Source of the DNA: Aptenodytes patagonicus
Taxonomy: Eukaryota > Chordata > Aves > Sphenisciformes > Spheniscidae
DNA length: 64,000 bases
Direction: 5' to 3'
NCBI RefSeq assembly: GCF_965638725.1
Contig: NC_134958.1
Span: 22,537,964 to 22,601,963, forward strand
Shown here: positions 11,657 to 23,456 of the stretch, one piece after another
Layout: each line of letters starts with the position of its first letter
Numbering within the stretch: position 1 is the stretch's first letter
Translations under genes and position numbers: made by a program
Notes under the pieces: generated by a model
What the model was told of the DNA's origin: nothing
Database searches by the model: none
The model's input: only the letters and a program-made list of their open reading frames with translations

Positions 11657-13880
11657 ATGGCGTTCATGGTGAAAAGCATGGTGGGGGGGCAGCTGAAGAA
11701 CCTGACGGGTGGCCTGGGCGGCGAGGAGAAGAGCGAGGGCGAGAAGTCTCCGGCCGAGGCGCAGGGCATGACCCGCGAGGAGTACGAGGAATATCAGCGG
11801 CAGCTGGTGGAGGAGAAGTAAGTGCGACCGGCACCGGGTACCGGAGCGGGCTGGACCCCTGGGGTCCCGGTGGGGGACGGGGCGCTCCCTCTGCAGCCCC
11901 CCGTCCCATGCATGGGAGGCTGGGTGGGGGGAACAGCGCCGGGGGTGGCAGGGCCATGAGGGAGTTTAATGAACCCCCTAATCCCTTAATCCGCTTCCTC
12001 GCCCGGGAGATGGGATTGTTTTCTCCTTTCAGGCTGCTCTGGGGGGAGGAAATTGTGGGGAACCGAGACTTTGCAGAGGAGATGGGGGGTACCCGGGTCG
12101 GAGGGGGGGGGGGGCTCAAGCCCAAGGACCGGGGGCAGCAGCTGCCGGTAACCGCCCTGTGTGGTTCGCAGGATGGAGAGAGATGCCCAGTTTGCCCAGC
12201 GCAAGGCGGAGAGGGCCACGTTCAGGTCCCACTTCCGAGACAAGTACAGGCTCCCCAAGGTACAGCCGTGCCGGGCGGGGTGGGGGGGAGGGGGCACACA
12301 GGGAGCCCCCGTGGGGGTCTTGGTGGATGGGGCCACGGGGGAACAGACAACACCCCTGCTCTGCAGGGAGGGGAAGGGGCACTGGACCCCCTTGGCTGGG
12401 CGGGCTTTTGAGCTACAAAGCCCAAGTGCAAAGCAGTCCCCCCCTAAAAAGCATCCTTCCACCCAAATCTTGGCCCCTTCCCGTCACCCCTGAGCACCGC
12501 AAGCCACCAGCCCCACACAGTGGGACCCCCGACACGCACCCTCTGCCTTGCTCGATCCCCCTCTTCCTCTCTTTTATCCCCTAAATCCAGCTGGACAAGG
12601 GAAAGCCGCCTTCACCCCGGACTCCCAGCCCCGTAGCCGGGAGTGGAGCCGGAGTTACGCCTTCCCGGCTGGATTAGCCAGCTCCTCTCCCCGGATTATT
12701 TGGCAAACATTGCCCAGCTAAACTCCCATTTCGGAACTTCCACCCAAGGAATGATTCACTAGAAACAATTCAATCAAGGATAATTCAGCCATTCTTGGAA
12801 TTGCCACAAGCTCTTCTCCCAAACCCACCCTTTATCCAGCAAGAGTCTCTCAGCGGTGAATACTCTAAATTGGAGCCGGGCTAATTTTAGTCCAGAAAGG
12901 TCAGCTAAGCCAAGTGATGTTGTTCAGATTGCTTGATATTGTTCAGCCAGCCTGGATGCACACCCCGCTGCTTCTCACGCCCCTTTTATTGCCAGGAAAT
13001 AAACAGCTGGAGAATTTATTTTTCCCCTGCCAAAAGCGAGAAAAGGCGGAAAAAGAAGAGATGGAGGTTTTTTTTTTCTCCAGGGGAAACGGGGATTTGT
13101 TCAGATCTGGCCCCCCGGTCCTTTTGCTGCTTTCTCATGCTTGAGATGTCCCTTTTAGTCTTTTGACAAGTTTCTTCTGCTCGTTACTGATCCCGCTTGG
13201 CAGCCGGGCTGCCTCTTGCAAAGTCTCCCCTGTGGCTCTCCGGCGCAGAGCTGACCCCGAGCTCCGGTGGGCGCAGTCGTTAAGCGTACGTGTAGCTTAA
13301 TTGGGTGCCGAAACCTCCCCAACCACTCCAGTACGAGCTGAAAGCCCATTTATACTGGCGCTGGCACGCTCGGGTTATCATCGCAGCTCTTGCTGTGTCC
13401 GTTGGTGTGTGCCCGGGCTCTGCTCAGCCGCGTGCCCTCTGGGTCCGCAGTGATGGAGCTTATGGGCACCATCCTACCCGCAGCACGAGGATGACTGTGA
13501 GCCCCAGGGACCAGCCCACATGGACCTTAAAATGGGAAGACAGCCCAAAGCCCACGCAGACACCGCTGTGAACCTTGCCCGTGCCTTTAGTGCCTCCAGA
13601 AGCCCCCTTCCCACCTGCAGCATCCCACCCCTGACCTTCTCCTGGCCCATTTCAGAACGAAACGGATGACAACCAGATCCAGCTGGTGGGAGGCGACGTG
13701 GAGCTGCCCAAAGAGCTGGCCAAGATGATCGAGCAGGACAACGAGGAGGAAGAAGAGAAGAACTCGGTTATCGGCCAGCTCAGCAACATCCAGAACCTGG
13801 ACCTTGATTCCTTGAAAGACAAAGCTTCGGCCACGCTAGAGGACCTGAAGCAATCGGCTGAGAAATGCGCCGTGATGTGA
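11657..13880 (+). CDS. CPLX3: Complexin-3
   Basis: Complexin-3 binds assembled SNARE complexes and regulates vesicle fusion. In vertebrates it is best known from retinal ribbon synapses. Three exons: 11657-11817, 12172-12259 and 13656-13880, all GT-AG and in phase, giving 157 residues (human 158). It starts [20 protein letters not shown]. The central helix region ([43 protein letters not shown]) matches the SNARE-binding complexin core. An acidic run follows ([10 protein letters not shown]), and the protein ends CAVM, a CaaX box predicted to be farnesylated and membrane-anchoring as in CPLX3/4. The start is preceded by a CpG-rich leader with a Kozak-like GACC before ATG. The gene is intact. 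Confidence 0.97.
12671..12698. promoter_or_regulatory. Two GGATTA (OTX/CRX-type) motifs in CPLX3 intron 2
   Basis: GGATTA at 12671-12676 and 12693-12698, 22 bp apart, in the large second intron of CPLX3. GGATTA/TAATCC is the core recognised by K50 homeodomains such as OTX2 and CRX, which drive retinal genes. The regulatory role is inference. Confidence 0.35.
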
Positions 13881-14860
13881 CCGGGCTGACCCACCCCCCC
13901 CCTCCCCATCAACGTGACGGTGGGGGAGAAGGGAGGGGACGCAGCGAAGGGTCTGGCGGTGGCTGTTGCCTGCGGCGGGGACCCCACTGATGTTGTCACC
14001 CTTGCCTTGTGTGAGTTGGGTCCTCCTTCTGAGCCATGTGAAGCCCCAAGTCCCTGACCCCGATGTCCCTGATGTGTGGGGTTTTTGTTTCGTTCTCCGG
14101 TCTGAGGTTAGAGCGAAGAGCCAGCATGTGTCCCCCCCCCGCCCCCGCCCCAACGCCTCCTCCTGTGCCCCTGGCAGTGGGTGTCTTTAGCGAGAGCTGG
14201 GGGGGGTTGCAGGGAAGGAAAGCCCCGAGTGACCTTGGAGTGTTATTGAACGACGTCGGCACGGGAAGGCAAAGGCTTTCCAGCAGAGCGGTGGCCACGC
14301 GCCGTGTCTCTGCCTACACATTTCGACCGAGCCTCCTAGAAATGTCAGGGAGGCTCCAATCTGCTTTGCAAGGACGACGCACAATGCGACATCCCCCCCC
14401 CCCCCCGCCCCGCATCCCATACCCATCGCACGAGAAATAACATCCCGTCCGTGCAAGAAATACCAACCGCTCTGCCCTTGAGGGCCCTTCTCAAAGGAGT
14501 CAGCCGGGAAGGACCTGCTATATGATCCCATTTAGCCCAGCGGGGAGGGGGGTGTTGAGGACCAGAGGGCTGAAGCCTGAATTAATGCCAGAGCGGAATA
14601 AACCCCCTCCCCGGTGCTCATCCGAACCCACGCCAGCCCTTCCCCAGAGCGGTGGCGGCACAGCCTCCCTCTCCCGGGGTGGGATCCACTCGTGTCCTTG
14701 TCCCTTCCAGGAGAAGAACAAAGTGATAAGGGAAAATCTCCTCCTCCTCTGCCGTGCTGTAGTTGTGCGCTGTGCTCAGTTGACTGTCTCTCCACCTCCT
14801 ATGCTGTCCCCGTGCCACCGTGCTGTTATAACCGGTGGAATAAATACCAGGAGATGTCTA
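13881..14860 (+). other. CPLX3: CPLX3 3'UTR
   Basis: Non-coding sequence after the CPLX3 stop, including a poly-C tract near 14390-14410. AATAAA at 14839-14844 is the most likely poly(A) signal; an earlier GAATAAAC lies near 14597. Confidence 0.6.
14839..14844 (+). terminator. CPLX3: Likely CPLX3 poly(A) signal
   Basis: Canonical AATAAA about 960 bp after the stop codon. No reading frame follows on this strand. Confidence 0.55.
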
Positions 14861-15485
14861 TGCATTTCTTTCTCTCCTCGAGCAGTGCTTTCCTGATGAA
14901 GGGGTTGGGGCGCCCCAAGGCGCGAGGGGTGTAGAGAGATCAAGCCCATCCCCTTTACAGGGCAAGGGGGGGAGCAGTGATGGGAGCTCAGGGGAGAAAT
15001 CTCTTCCAGCGTCACCCAGAAGAAAGCATCACGCCTGGTTGTGGTCGGGTGTTTTGCCACGTTACGTACCGAAGGGATTCTCCGAGCGGCTCTTTGTCAG
15101 CAGCCGGGTTTAAAAGCAAACAACCCCCCCCCCAGATTTCACAGATTATTGGCTATTTTAGTAAAAAGCCTTCAGATCACTCACCAGTTCCCTGCCTCAG
15201 TCTCACGGACGCTGCGGGATGTCCGCGGCACTGCTCCGAGCAAGGACACGTCTCTGCGGGGACGAAACCGTGATAAGTACAGGTGTGACTTCAAGCCGGA
15301 GCAGCTCCGGCCTGCCGGCGTCCCGGTGGGTGGTGGGCTCCCGCGGCAAGGCTTCCTGGAAAAACTTGGCACAGGCTGGGAATTTACCGCTCCAAATCCC
15401 AAAGGGAGCGGATTAACCGCGATTTGCTTTTGCAGGGGAGTTGGGTCATCCAGGAAAATGCAGGGGAGGGTGCTGGGAAGCTGGT

Positions 15486-15486
<1 letters not shown>

Positions 15487-15537
<51 letters not shown>
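15487..15537. repeat. (ATT)n microsatellite
   Basis: About 17 uninterrupted ATT triplets. Confidence 0.95.
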
Positions 15538-15538
<1 letters not shown>

Positions 15539-15741
15539 AGCAAGGATGCTGGATCAGGCCATGCCTGGGGCTGCTGGGCTCAGCAGAGCTCCCCGGTACG
15601 GCCAGGAGATTGCTTTCTGCCCCCAGCCCCCTGGTAATACCGTGCTGGGGCCAAGGTGTCCCGAGAAACTCCCGATACCCTCCGAAGCCAGAGGTTGTCT
15701 CACCTCTGAGAAGAAATCAGCCACCGCTTTGGCCGGCAGGG

Positions 15742-15761
15742 CAGACAGACAGACAGACAGA
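15742..15761. repeat. (GACA)n microsatellite
   Basis: Five tetranucleotide units. Confidence 0.85.
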
Positions 15762-16150
15762 GGCAGCTCAGCCCCCCGGCCGCAGCTCGGGCGTGATGCT
15801 CTGCCCATGGAGACGCACATCATCGCAACCCTCCAGCCCCACGGACCAGGCCGCTCTCCAGCCCCGCGGGGACCCACCGGCAGCTCCGGGGGCACCTGCC
15901 TCGGGCAGAGCCCTAACCCAGCCCCACACGGGGCTGGAGGCTGGCGAGAAAGGAGAGGGAAGATCGGCAGAAGCAGCTTTAGCTTTGAAAAGAGATCATA
16001 CCTGATGAGGATCAGCCCAAGCTCATCTAATCCCCCACCAGGAAAGGCATAGCGGAGAGCAGGCACTGACCAAGCCAAGCCCTCCAGCCAGGCTTGGCTT
16101 TTAAATCCCCCGCTGATGGCAAGGCTTGATCAATAAAATATCCCGCGGGT

Positions 16151-16175
16151 GGGAGGGAGGGAGGGAGGGAGGGAG
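16151..16175. repeat. (GGGA)n microsatellite
   Basis: About six GGGA units. Confidence 0.9.
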
Positions 16176-17272
16176 ATGGGGCCGGGGGATGCAGCCCTTT
16201 GGTTCATCCCCACCCGTACTCGGTGTAACCCCACCAGGACACAGCCCGGAGCCTCTCCCCTACCTTTTATTTTGCCCCCCCCCCCCCCTTTCCCCGCTCG
16301 CCCAGCCGCGGACCTTCGGCTCTGCTCCGCGCTCGTTCCCGGCCCACGTGCCGCCACGCAAAGGCCGCGTGAAGCTCGGCGGGTTTATTTTAGGAGGCAC
16401 CATGACCCCCAGGCATGTGAAAAAGCAAGCAGCACGCGCTCTCCCGCTTGGCTCCGCGACATGTTAAGCCTCAGCAAAGCGTTCCCGGCAAAGCGGCGTG
16501 AGCTCCGAGGATGCTCCGAGCCCGCTGCCCTGCTCCCGTCGCTGGCCCGGTGCCCGTACCGGGGAGGAGAGTTTGGGATGGGGGGTAGCAGGGGCGGGCA
16601 GGCAGCCCTCCTCCTGCCCGATCCCCTGCCCATCGAGAGACGCGTCCCGTTCGCCAGCGTCCCCCGCTGCTGGGTCCCTGAGCGTCCCCGCAGCCGAGCG
16701 TCCCCGGCTGTCCGCACGCCCTCGCCGGCCCCTGTGCTCTTGCCGTACGACCGCTCTGGGCATCGACACACGGGCTGAAAAACTTAAAGCAAAGAATTAG
16801 CGGGGGTTAAAGCAGAAGATCTATTTTTTTCTCTTCTACGCTATAAACCCCTATATAATTCCCTAACCTGTGGGGCCAGGTTTGGGGTGGATTTGTCCGA
16901 GCGAGCCCTCGCTGGGTGCCGGAGGGTCTCTGCCAGCAGCGGAGCTTATAAATAAATGCCCCGCGGGCGGGCAGAGCCCCTACCCGCCTGCACCAGACAC
17001 GGAGCAAACCCTCATCGTACGGCCGCGGGATCGGGCCTCCTTTCTGCTGGTGAGAGCGGGATGACGCGAGTGGTTTCCCCAACGGCCAAAGCATTACATG
17101 GTCGATCGTTAAAGCGCCGAAACAAATGAACCGCCGTGAAAGGATGGGGGCTCTCCCCCGAACGCTTCGTTTTTCCTTTCGCAGGCAATTAAATCTTCCC
17201 GCGAGCTGCTGCGGGAAGGGGTGGCCCCATCCATCCCACCGCAGCATCGCCGCGCTGCTGGTCCAGATACTG

Positions 17273-17288
17273 GGATTAATCCGGATTA
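17273..17288. promoter_or_regulatory. OTX/CRX-type triple site GGATTAATCCGGATTA
   Basis: Three abutting GGATTA/TAATCC cores. They include the perfect 12-bp palindrome TAATCCGGATTA, a layout expected to bind K50 homeodomain dimers (OTX, CRX, GSC, PITX). It lies 3.4 kb downstream of CPLX3, a gene with retinal expression. Function is inferred. Confidence 0.4.
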
Positions 17289-18704
17289 AAGAGGACAGAG
17301 GAGAGCCCAGGGTTGGCTCCACACGCTGACCCAGCTTTCCTCAACCCTCTCTTTCTTTAAAAGCGTTTGAACTCACATCACCGAGTAACCCACGGGCCGG
17401 TACAAGGAGGGCGATCAACCCATCTGCCACCCCCGTGTCCCTCTCTGGGTGACGATCTGGACCCACGAGCCGCCCCGTGGGCGCTGCACGGGAGGCTGCG
17501 GGTGGGAGGACCCCCCTGGCAAGGCCTGGATGGCGGGAGGAGGCAAGGACCGCTTCGGCACGCGGCCCCCCCCGGGCTTTGCCGTGACACCCATGGGAGA
17601 AGGCGGCCGGAGCACGGCAGCGCTCGCTCCTCCCCGCCGCAGCCGAAAGCCGTGCCGAGTGACCGAGGCCACCGCCGGAGCCGGCCCCGCGCTGCCAGGC
17701 CGGGGACTGCTCACTTCGTGCCTCCTTCCCTTCAGCCTGGGCAGCGCCATTTGGGCAGCGCCATTTGGGCAGCGCTTTGCGAGCCCTGACGCAGAAGAGA
17801 CTCGCCTCCACCCCGGCACAAAGCCGAGGCACCCCGAGCTCCATCACCCCGGGGGCGGGGGGGGCAGGGGGAAGCGGCCGGAGCCTCTCCCCGCTTCAAA
17901 AGGCTCCGGATTCAGCTGCGGCTTCGGCAGAGCGTAAAGGCAGATGCGATTATCCGCGCCGGCTGCCGCAGCCAGCCGGTTCAGCCGTCCCCGGCGGCTC
18001 TGCGCTAGCCACCGGCCGGGGGAGGAGCAGGGGGTTTGAAAGCTCTTTAAAGCCTCAGGATATAATCTCTGCTCAGAATAATAATAAAAAAAGACATAAA
18101 AATGCCTTGCCACATCTGCCCGGGAAGCTCTCCGACGGCTTGGGCGCGGAGCAGCCGGCAAAGGACTAAAGGCTGGGGCTGCGGGGGAAGAAACCACGTT
18201 ATGGGGCAGCATCTGGGGCGAAGGCAGCCTGGGGTCACGGCTCAGATCATCGCTGGGGCCCCCCAAAAATCACCCCAGCGCTTGCTCCTGCCCCTCTGCC
18301 TTTCCCCCACCGCTTCCTCCCTGCCCAGCTTAGCCGCTCCTCACCTGCCATAAAAATCTGTTGGAGAAAATGTGATTTTACGTAATCCTTCATGTTGTTC
18401 TGCTCGATGGTTTACACGCACACACCAAAAAAACAAAAGATCTGAAGCGAAAACAAGGTCAGACCTTGCTTTGGCTGCCTGGTGTCCCCAGGGGGTACGG
18501 GGAGGTAGGGCACTCCCCGCCGGTGCTGGCTGGAGGAGAGGAGGGGACCCCCCCCAGCTCCGGTCCTGGGCAGGGGGAGAGGGATGAGGGGTCCCCAGCC
18601 CTTCCCCGCGGCTCCGGGCACCCGGGGCTGGCTCTTGGTCCTGGGCTTGGCTGGAGAACCCCTCTTGGGTCTTAAAGCACAAACGCGAGACCGGAGTAAT
18701 TGGA

Positions 18705-19806
18705 GAAAACAAAATTCAGTGTTTATTAAAGACAATAAATTACATTCCCTTGAAATACAGTAGATTTTGAGAAAAGCCCCTTGCTTTGCAGGGCAGGCGG
18801 ACCTCACCACCCCGGCGAAGTGACTTCTGCAGGGCTGGGGGGGGCTCCTGGGAATCCAATCTGGATATTGGGGTTGTCAGAGCCCTGAGGAGCGGAGCGG
18901 AGCAGGCAGGACGCCCAGGCTCTGCCTTCGGGGAGGTACCGCTGTTTGCAGCCGCGCGACCCTGTCCCTGAAGGTGATTGATTTCTGCTCATCTGTTTCA
19001 TTCGACGACTACACCCGCGGAGGAGCATGCGCAATCAATTGGTCCCCGCTGAGCACCAGTAACACCTCATGCCACAAATGATGAACGCAGACTCCGGTGC
19101 GGGCAGGTTTAGGAAGCGAAAGCCTCGACCCCGATGCTCCAGCAGCGAGAGGGAGGTACGGCCGGGCTGGGGCAGTGCAATCGGGTGCTCGAGGCTGGGC
19201 GAGCGGCGGCGGGCGCAGAGAGGTAGTTGCTGGGTGAGAAAGGCACAGGGGAGGGCAGGCGCGGGCAGCGTCCCCGACCCCCCCCCCCCCCGCCGCCTGC
19301 TGCCGTCACCAACAGCCTGGAGCTACCCGCGGGGTTTTGTGGGTCTGGGCTGTGCACGTGCTCAGGGCTTCCCCAGAAGAATTTGGGAGGTGGAAGAAAC
19401 ATCCAGCCGAAAAGGCAAGAGACGTGTGCGGCTGGCAGGGGGGATATTCTCCCGGTGCCCAGTGCCAGGGTAAAAATACCCAGCCCCGTCGCAGCCAGCG
19501 GAGGGAATTAGAGTGGAATAACCCGCCCGCCGTGATCAGGGGAGGCTGCGGCAGCAGACGGTCGAGGCAGGGCTGGAAGGGGACTCCGCCTGTCGGGAAA
19601 GGAGTTGACGCCAGCGCCCGGGGAGAGGGGCAGATGGCCCTGCGGACCCGTCCGTGGGACCCTCTGGGGACGGGAGGGCAAGGCGGTTACCCCGAAGCGG
19701 CCGGGACGAAAGCCTCATCTTTCCTCCACCCCGCCGACGGCAGCTCTTTGCGTCATCTCTCAGTGCCAGGGCGACGAGCAGCATCCCGCCGGCCGGCTCC
19801 CGGGCA
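18705..19806 (-). other. ULK3: ULK3 3'UTR
   Basis: Minus-strand sequence from the ULK3 stop codon to the poly(A) signal at 18722-18727. No competing exon is recognised. Confidence 0.65.
18722..18727 (-). terminator. ULK3: ULK3 poly(A) signal
   Basis: TTTATT on the plus strand (AATAAA on the coding strand) in an AT-rich patch that stands out from the GC-rich surroundings. Confidence 0.65.
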
Positions 19807-22800
19807 TCACTGCAGAGTACAGGCTGTGCCGGGGGGGGGGGGGACAGAGGGCACTCACTCAGCTGCACGCACACACCATCACCCAGCCCGGCTGGGCTCC
19901 CGGGCACGGATGACGCCACGCCGGGGGAGAGGAGGGAGCGCGGGGTCGGGATTACCCACGGGCAGGAATATCCCCACGGCTGTGGCAGCCGTAGGGATAT
20001 TCCCCGCTGCAGGACCGCAGCCACGAGGGGGAACGCTTCCCCAGGCCCTTTTCGCCAAGCCCCCTCCGAAGGGACGAGAGGGGACGGAGATGGGGACTCA
20101 CTGCTCCGGACGGGCTCCGCCAGCGCCTCCTTGCCCATGGACTGCGCCTCCCGCATCTGCCAGGGGAGAAGAGTGTTTTCCAGCCTGTAAACGGCCCCCA
20201 CGCACGCTCCAGAGCCCCCCCCCCCCCCCCGAAGCAGCCGTACCTTCATCTGATCTTTCAGGTACTCAGCTCGGGCCATCAGGGTCTGGATCTGGTGGAG
20301 AGAGAGGAAAGTCCCTTCAAAGCCACGCCAAGGGGGACAGGCCGCTGTCCCACGGCTGGCACTCACCTCCGCGTGGAGCAGCTCCCGCCGCCTCCCCGCA
20401 GGCTCCGCTGCAGAGGGAAGAGGGATGCGCCGTCAGATCAGCCGCGGGCACGGGATCCGTCCCTGCCCCGCAGCACCCGCCACGGCCACAACTCACCGGC
20501 CAGGAGGAGCAGCAGGTCCCCCAGGCTCTGCTGGTAGAGCTTCAGGGTGTCACCGTCATCTTTGCCTTCCTCCTCCTGCAAGAGACCCCGGAGGTCGGGC
20601 TGCAGCCGGGGGGGGATACGCCGGCTCCCTCCCCACCCGGGTTTACTCCTTCCCCTTCCACTCGAGGGGAGCGGGGACCCCCCCAAATCCACGACTCACC
20701 TTAGCGATGGCGGCAGAAGCCATTTCCAGCGCAGCGCAGAGCCGAGGCTTGTCCTTGGCCATCTCTGCAAGAGGGGACGTTGAATTGGGGAGCGCCCCCG
20801 GGAGGCACCCTTCAGCCCGAAACCCCACCAGGTACCCCCTGCCTGCTCCGCCGATGCCGGGGGGCGAGGGGGGGGGGGGATCCCAAAACCTGCTACCTTT
20901 AAGGAGCTCTCTGGCCGGGTTCCCTTGCTGCAGGAGGCTCTTGCTGCTGGAGGTGACCAAGGCCTTCAGCTCCTCCGCTCGGGAGATGTACTGCCCCACC
21001 TGCCCACAGTGGAGGGTGGGGTGAGGGGACCCCCGCCACAGGGGACAGGGAATGGGGGGGGGGCATCTTCCCGAGCTAAGCCGGGAGGATGCCGTCACCC
21101 ACCTCCCCAGGGATTTTTGGCTCACCTTGGCCCGGATGGCTTCTTTCCGGCGAGCATCGCTTTCATCTGGGGGAGGGGGGGAAGAGCGACCGAACACCGG
21201 GGTGGGTGGGCTGCAAACTGGCCTCCCCCAGGGTGCTGCTCCCCCCAAAACGCACCCGGCACCGCCCGGGACCCACGCAGCCCCCCGGGTTGGACTCACA
21301 GTGCAGAGCCGGCACAAAATACTCCAGAGCTTTGCAGTAGAGGGAGAGGGCGGCGGAGGCGTCCCCCTCCTGATCCTTCTTCACTGCCTCCACCACCAGG
21401 TTGGTCTGGGGGAGATGACGGATGGGGGGGGGGGGGGCTCAGGGCTCACCCCCCCCCCCCCGCATCCCCGGGGAGCAGCACCCCAGCACCCCGCTCACCG
21501 CCTTGCAGAGGCTCTCGGGGCCGGGGACGTGCTCCATATCCACAAAAGGGTGGGCGAAGAAGCGCTCGAAGGAGATGCGTTTCAAAGGGTCCCTCTCCAA
21601 GAGCTGTCCTAAGAGATCCCGGCACTCCGGGGAGAGCAGGGGCCGGCTGGGCAGCTGGGGAGGGAAGGGGGGCTGAGGCCACCGGCCTCGCCGCGGCCCC
21701 GGCACGGGGACGGGCTGCCAGATCCCACCCGGCTCCGTCCCATCCCGCGTTACCTCGACAGCCCGGTCGCTGCGGATCTTCTCCTCCAGCTCAGCGAAGG
21801 AGCGGGAGGCGAAGGGCGGCCTCCGAAAAGCGCTTCTGCAGCGGGGCAGGGGGGGAAGGGAGCGGCGGGGTGAGACGGAGAGGGGGAAACCGGCCCCGAG
21901 CCAAGCCCCAGGGGGGGACAAAAGCAAAAGCCCACCGTAAAGGATGACGCCCACCGACCACAGGTCCCACCCGGGCGTCGTACTGCTGGCGGCACACCAT
22001 CTCGGGGGCCATGTAGAGCGGGGAGCCCCGCAGAACGTGCTTCTCGTCCCACGGCGACATGTGCTGCGCAAACCCGAAATCTGCGGGGGAGAGGGCGAGA
22101 GAGCTCGTGGGGAAGGGGGGGGGGGGGGGGGAGAAGGAATTAGCCCCCCCAGCCCTCGCTGGGGACCTGCCCTGACCTGCCAGCTTCAGCTGGGGGTTCT
22201 CCGGGGTGCTCAGGAGGATGTTCTGCGGCTTGAGGTCCAGGTGGGAGATGTTGCGGTCGTGGAGGAACTTCAGGGCGCAGGCTGGGCGGGCAGACGGGCA
22301 CGTGGCAGGGGGGACGCCACTGCAGCCCTCCCCCCAAATCCCCGGGGAGGGTGCCCGACGGAGCTGGCGCGGGGGCCAGGCAGGGTGCCCTTACCGAGCT
22401 GCCGCAGGAAGATGCGGCGCCACCTTCTCGGGGAGGATCCTGCGCATCCGGATGAAGCGGGAGAGGTCCCCCCCGGCGCAGAACTCCATGATCAGGTAGA
22501 TGTGGTCGCTGTCCCACTGGCGAGGCAAAAAGGGGACCCCGTCCCGCCACCCCAGCCGCGCATCCCGCCCACGCAGGGTCCGCCCGGGCCGGTTTGCCCA
22601 GTCGCTGGCGCCGAGCCCCACGGATACACCCTCGGGGAGCCAGGATGGACCCCAGCACCCGGGCCGGGTCGGTGCAGGCTCAGTCCTGTGTGTGTGTGTC
22701 CCCCCCACCCCGGGAAGAGCCCCCCAGCCCCACCTGGAAGTCCTTGAGCTCCACGATGTGGGGTGGCGGATGGTCTTCAGGATCTCGATCTCCGTCAGCA

Positions 22801-23290
22801 GGTTCTCCACCGACGCCCGGTTGAGGCTCCTCTTGCTCACGCACTTGATGGCCACCACCTCGCGCGTGTCCCTCTGCCGAGGGGAGCCAACGCTGGAACC
22901 CCCCCCCCCCTCCCCCGTACCAACCCCACCCAAACAGCCACCCTGGGGGTCCTCCCCCAGCCTGCCAGAGGGGTCCCGGGTGGGGAGGGGAGGGGAGGGA
23001 GCCCCTTGGCAAGGGGGCGACAGGGGACAGGCCCAGGCTGGGGGCAGCAGGTCCCATACAGGGGCTATAGGGATGGCACCCCGTATGGAGGGCTGTGGAA
23101 AAGGGGCGGGGGGGGGGGGGGGGGTGTCCCACGGGATGGGGGGGCGCAGATTTGGGGGAGCCGGAGGGGGACACCCCCCCGGCCCTACCTTCCTGTAAGC
23201 CTTGTAGACGGTGGCGTAGGTGCCGGCGCCGAGGCGCTCGGTGAGGATGAAGCCGTCCAGGCGCGGCGGGGCCCAGCCGGCCCCGGCCAT
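19807..23290 (-). CDS. ULK3: Serine/threonine kinase ULK3 (single-base length errors in four exons)
   Basis: ULK3 acts in autophagy and Hedgehog/GLI signalling and in abscission control. Coding exons, 5' to 3': 23290-23189, 22873-22734, 22516-22395, 22281-22177, 22080-21936, 21835-21754, 21654-21499, 21405-21300, 21166-21126, 20999-20897, 20764-20700, 20575-20497, 20407-20367, 20291-20244, 20156-20102 and a 17-nt exon 19823-19807 (ending CTLQ, stop). All junctions are GT-AG. The product is about 468 residues (human 472). The kinase domain shows [10 protein letters not shown], the ATP-binding Lys of VAIK (about residue 44), HLDLKPQN (catalytic Asp about 137, the Leu being normal for ULK3) and DFG (about 157-159). 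It is followed by two MIT-type helical regions ([37 protein letters not shown]). Exons 2, 3, 5 and 6 are each off by one base in a G/C run (near 22760-22763, 22416, 21966-21968 and 21823-21824), which breaks the frame as written. Assembly error is the likeliest cause. Confidence 0.96.
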
Positions 23291-23400
23291 GCCCGCCCGC
23301 CCGCCCCCGCCCCCGCCCCCGCCCCCGCTTCCGCCTTCCCGGCGCGCCCCGGCCCCGGCCCCGCCCCCAGCCCCGCCCCCGGCCCCGCCCCCCCGCAGAC
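23291..23400. promoter_or_regulatory. ULK3: ULK3 promoter: GC-box array
   Basis: Dense tandem CCCCGCC/GGCCCCG units directly upstream of the ULK3 ATG, ending where the SCAMP2 poly(A) region begins. Minus-strand GGGGCGGGG words are typical Sp1/KLF sites. There is no TATA box. Confidence 0.6.
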
Positions 23401-23411
23401 AGGAGGGGCAT

Positions 23412-23456
23412 TTTATTTTCAGCACATATACATTTTATTAGTAGTATTTATTTATT
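23412..23456 (-). terminator. SCAMP2: SCAMP2 poly(A) signals (several)
   Basis: Plus-strand TTTATT words at 23412, 23434, 23447 and 23451 give AATAAA on the SCAMP2 strand. The last signal lies only about 120 bp before the ULK3 start codon. Confidence 0.65.

Larger units (their letters stand above)
10480..11660. promoter_or_regulatory. CPLX3: CpG island and likely promoter of CPLX3
   Basis: Extremely GC- and CpG-rich sequence directly before the CPLX3 start codon. It contains a GGCGGGG-type minisatellite (about 10700-11010) and a second degenerate tandem repeat (about 11130-11640). Many GC boxes of Sp1 type are present and no clear TATA box is seen. The transcription start cannot be placed from sequence alone. 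Confidence 0.7.
14861..18700. other. Non-coding interval between CPLX3 and ULK3 (tails facing)
   Basis: About 3.8 kb with no recognisable exon. It contains an (ATT)n, a (GACA)n and a (GGGA)n microsatellite, a 15-bp duplication (GGGCAGCGCCATTTG, about 17739-17776) and a K50-homeodomain palindrome at 17273-17288. Confidence 0.6.

Noticed and set aside
10247-11769. Minus-strand frames of 314-453 codons (Pro/Arg-rich) across the CPLX3 CpG island
   Set aside because: Low-complexity products of GGCGGG and CCCGG repeats, antisense to the CPLX3 leader, with several frames open together and no conserved domain.
15424-16052. Frames with poly-Leu or poly-Ile runs
   Set aside because: They arise from the (ATT)n microsatellite and no flanking conservation is seen.
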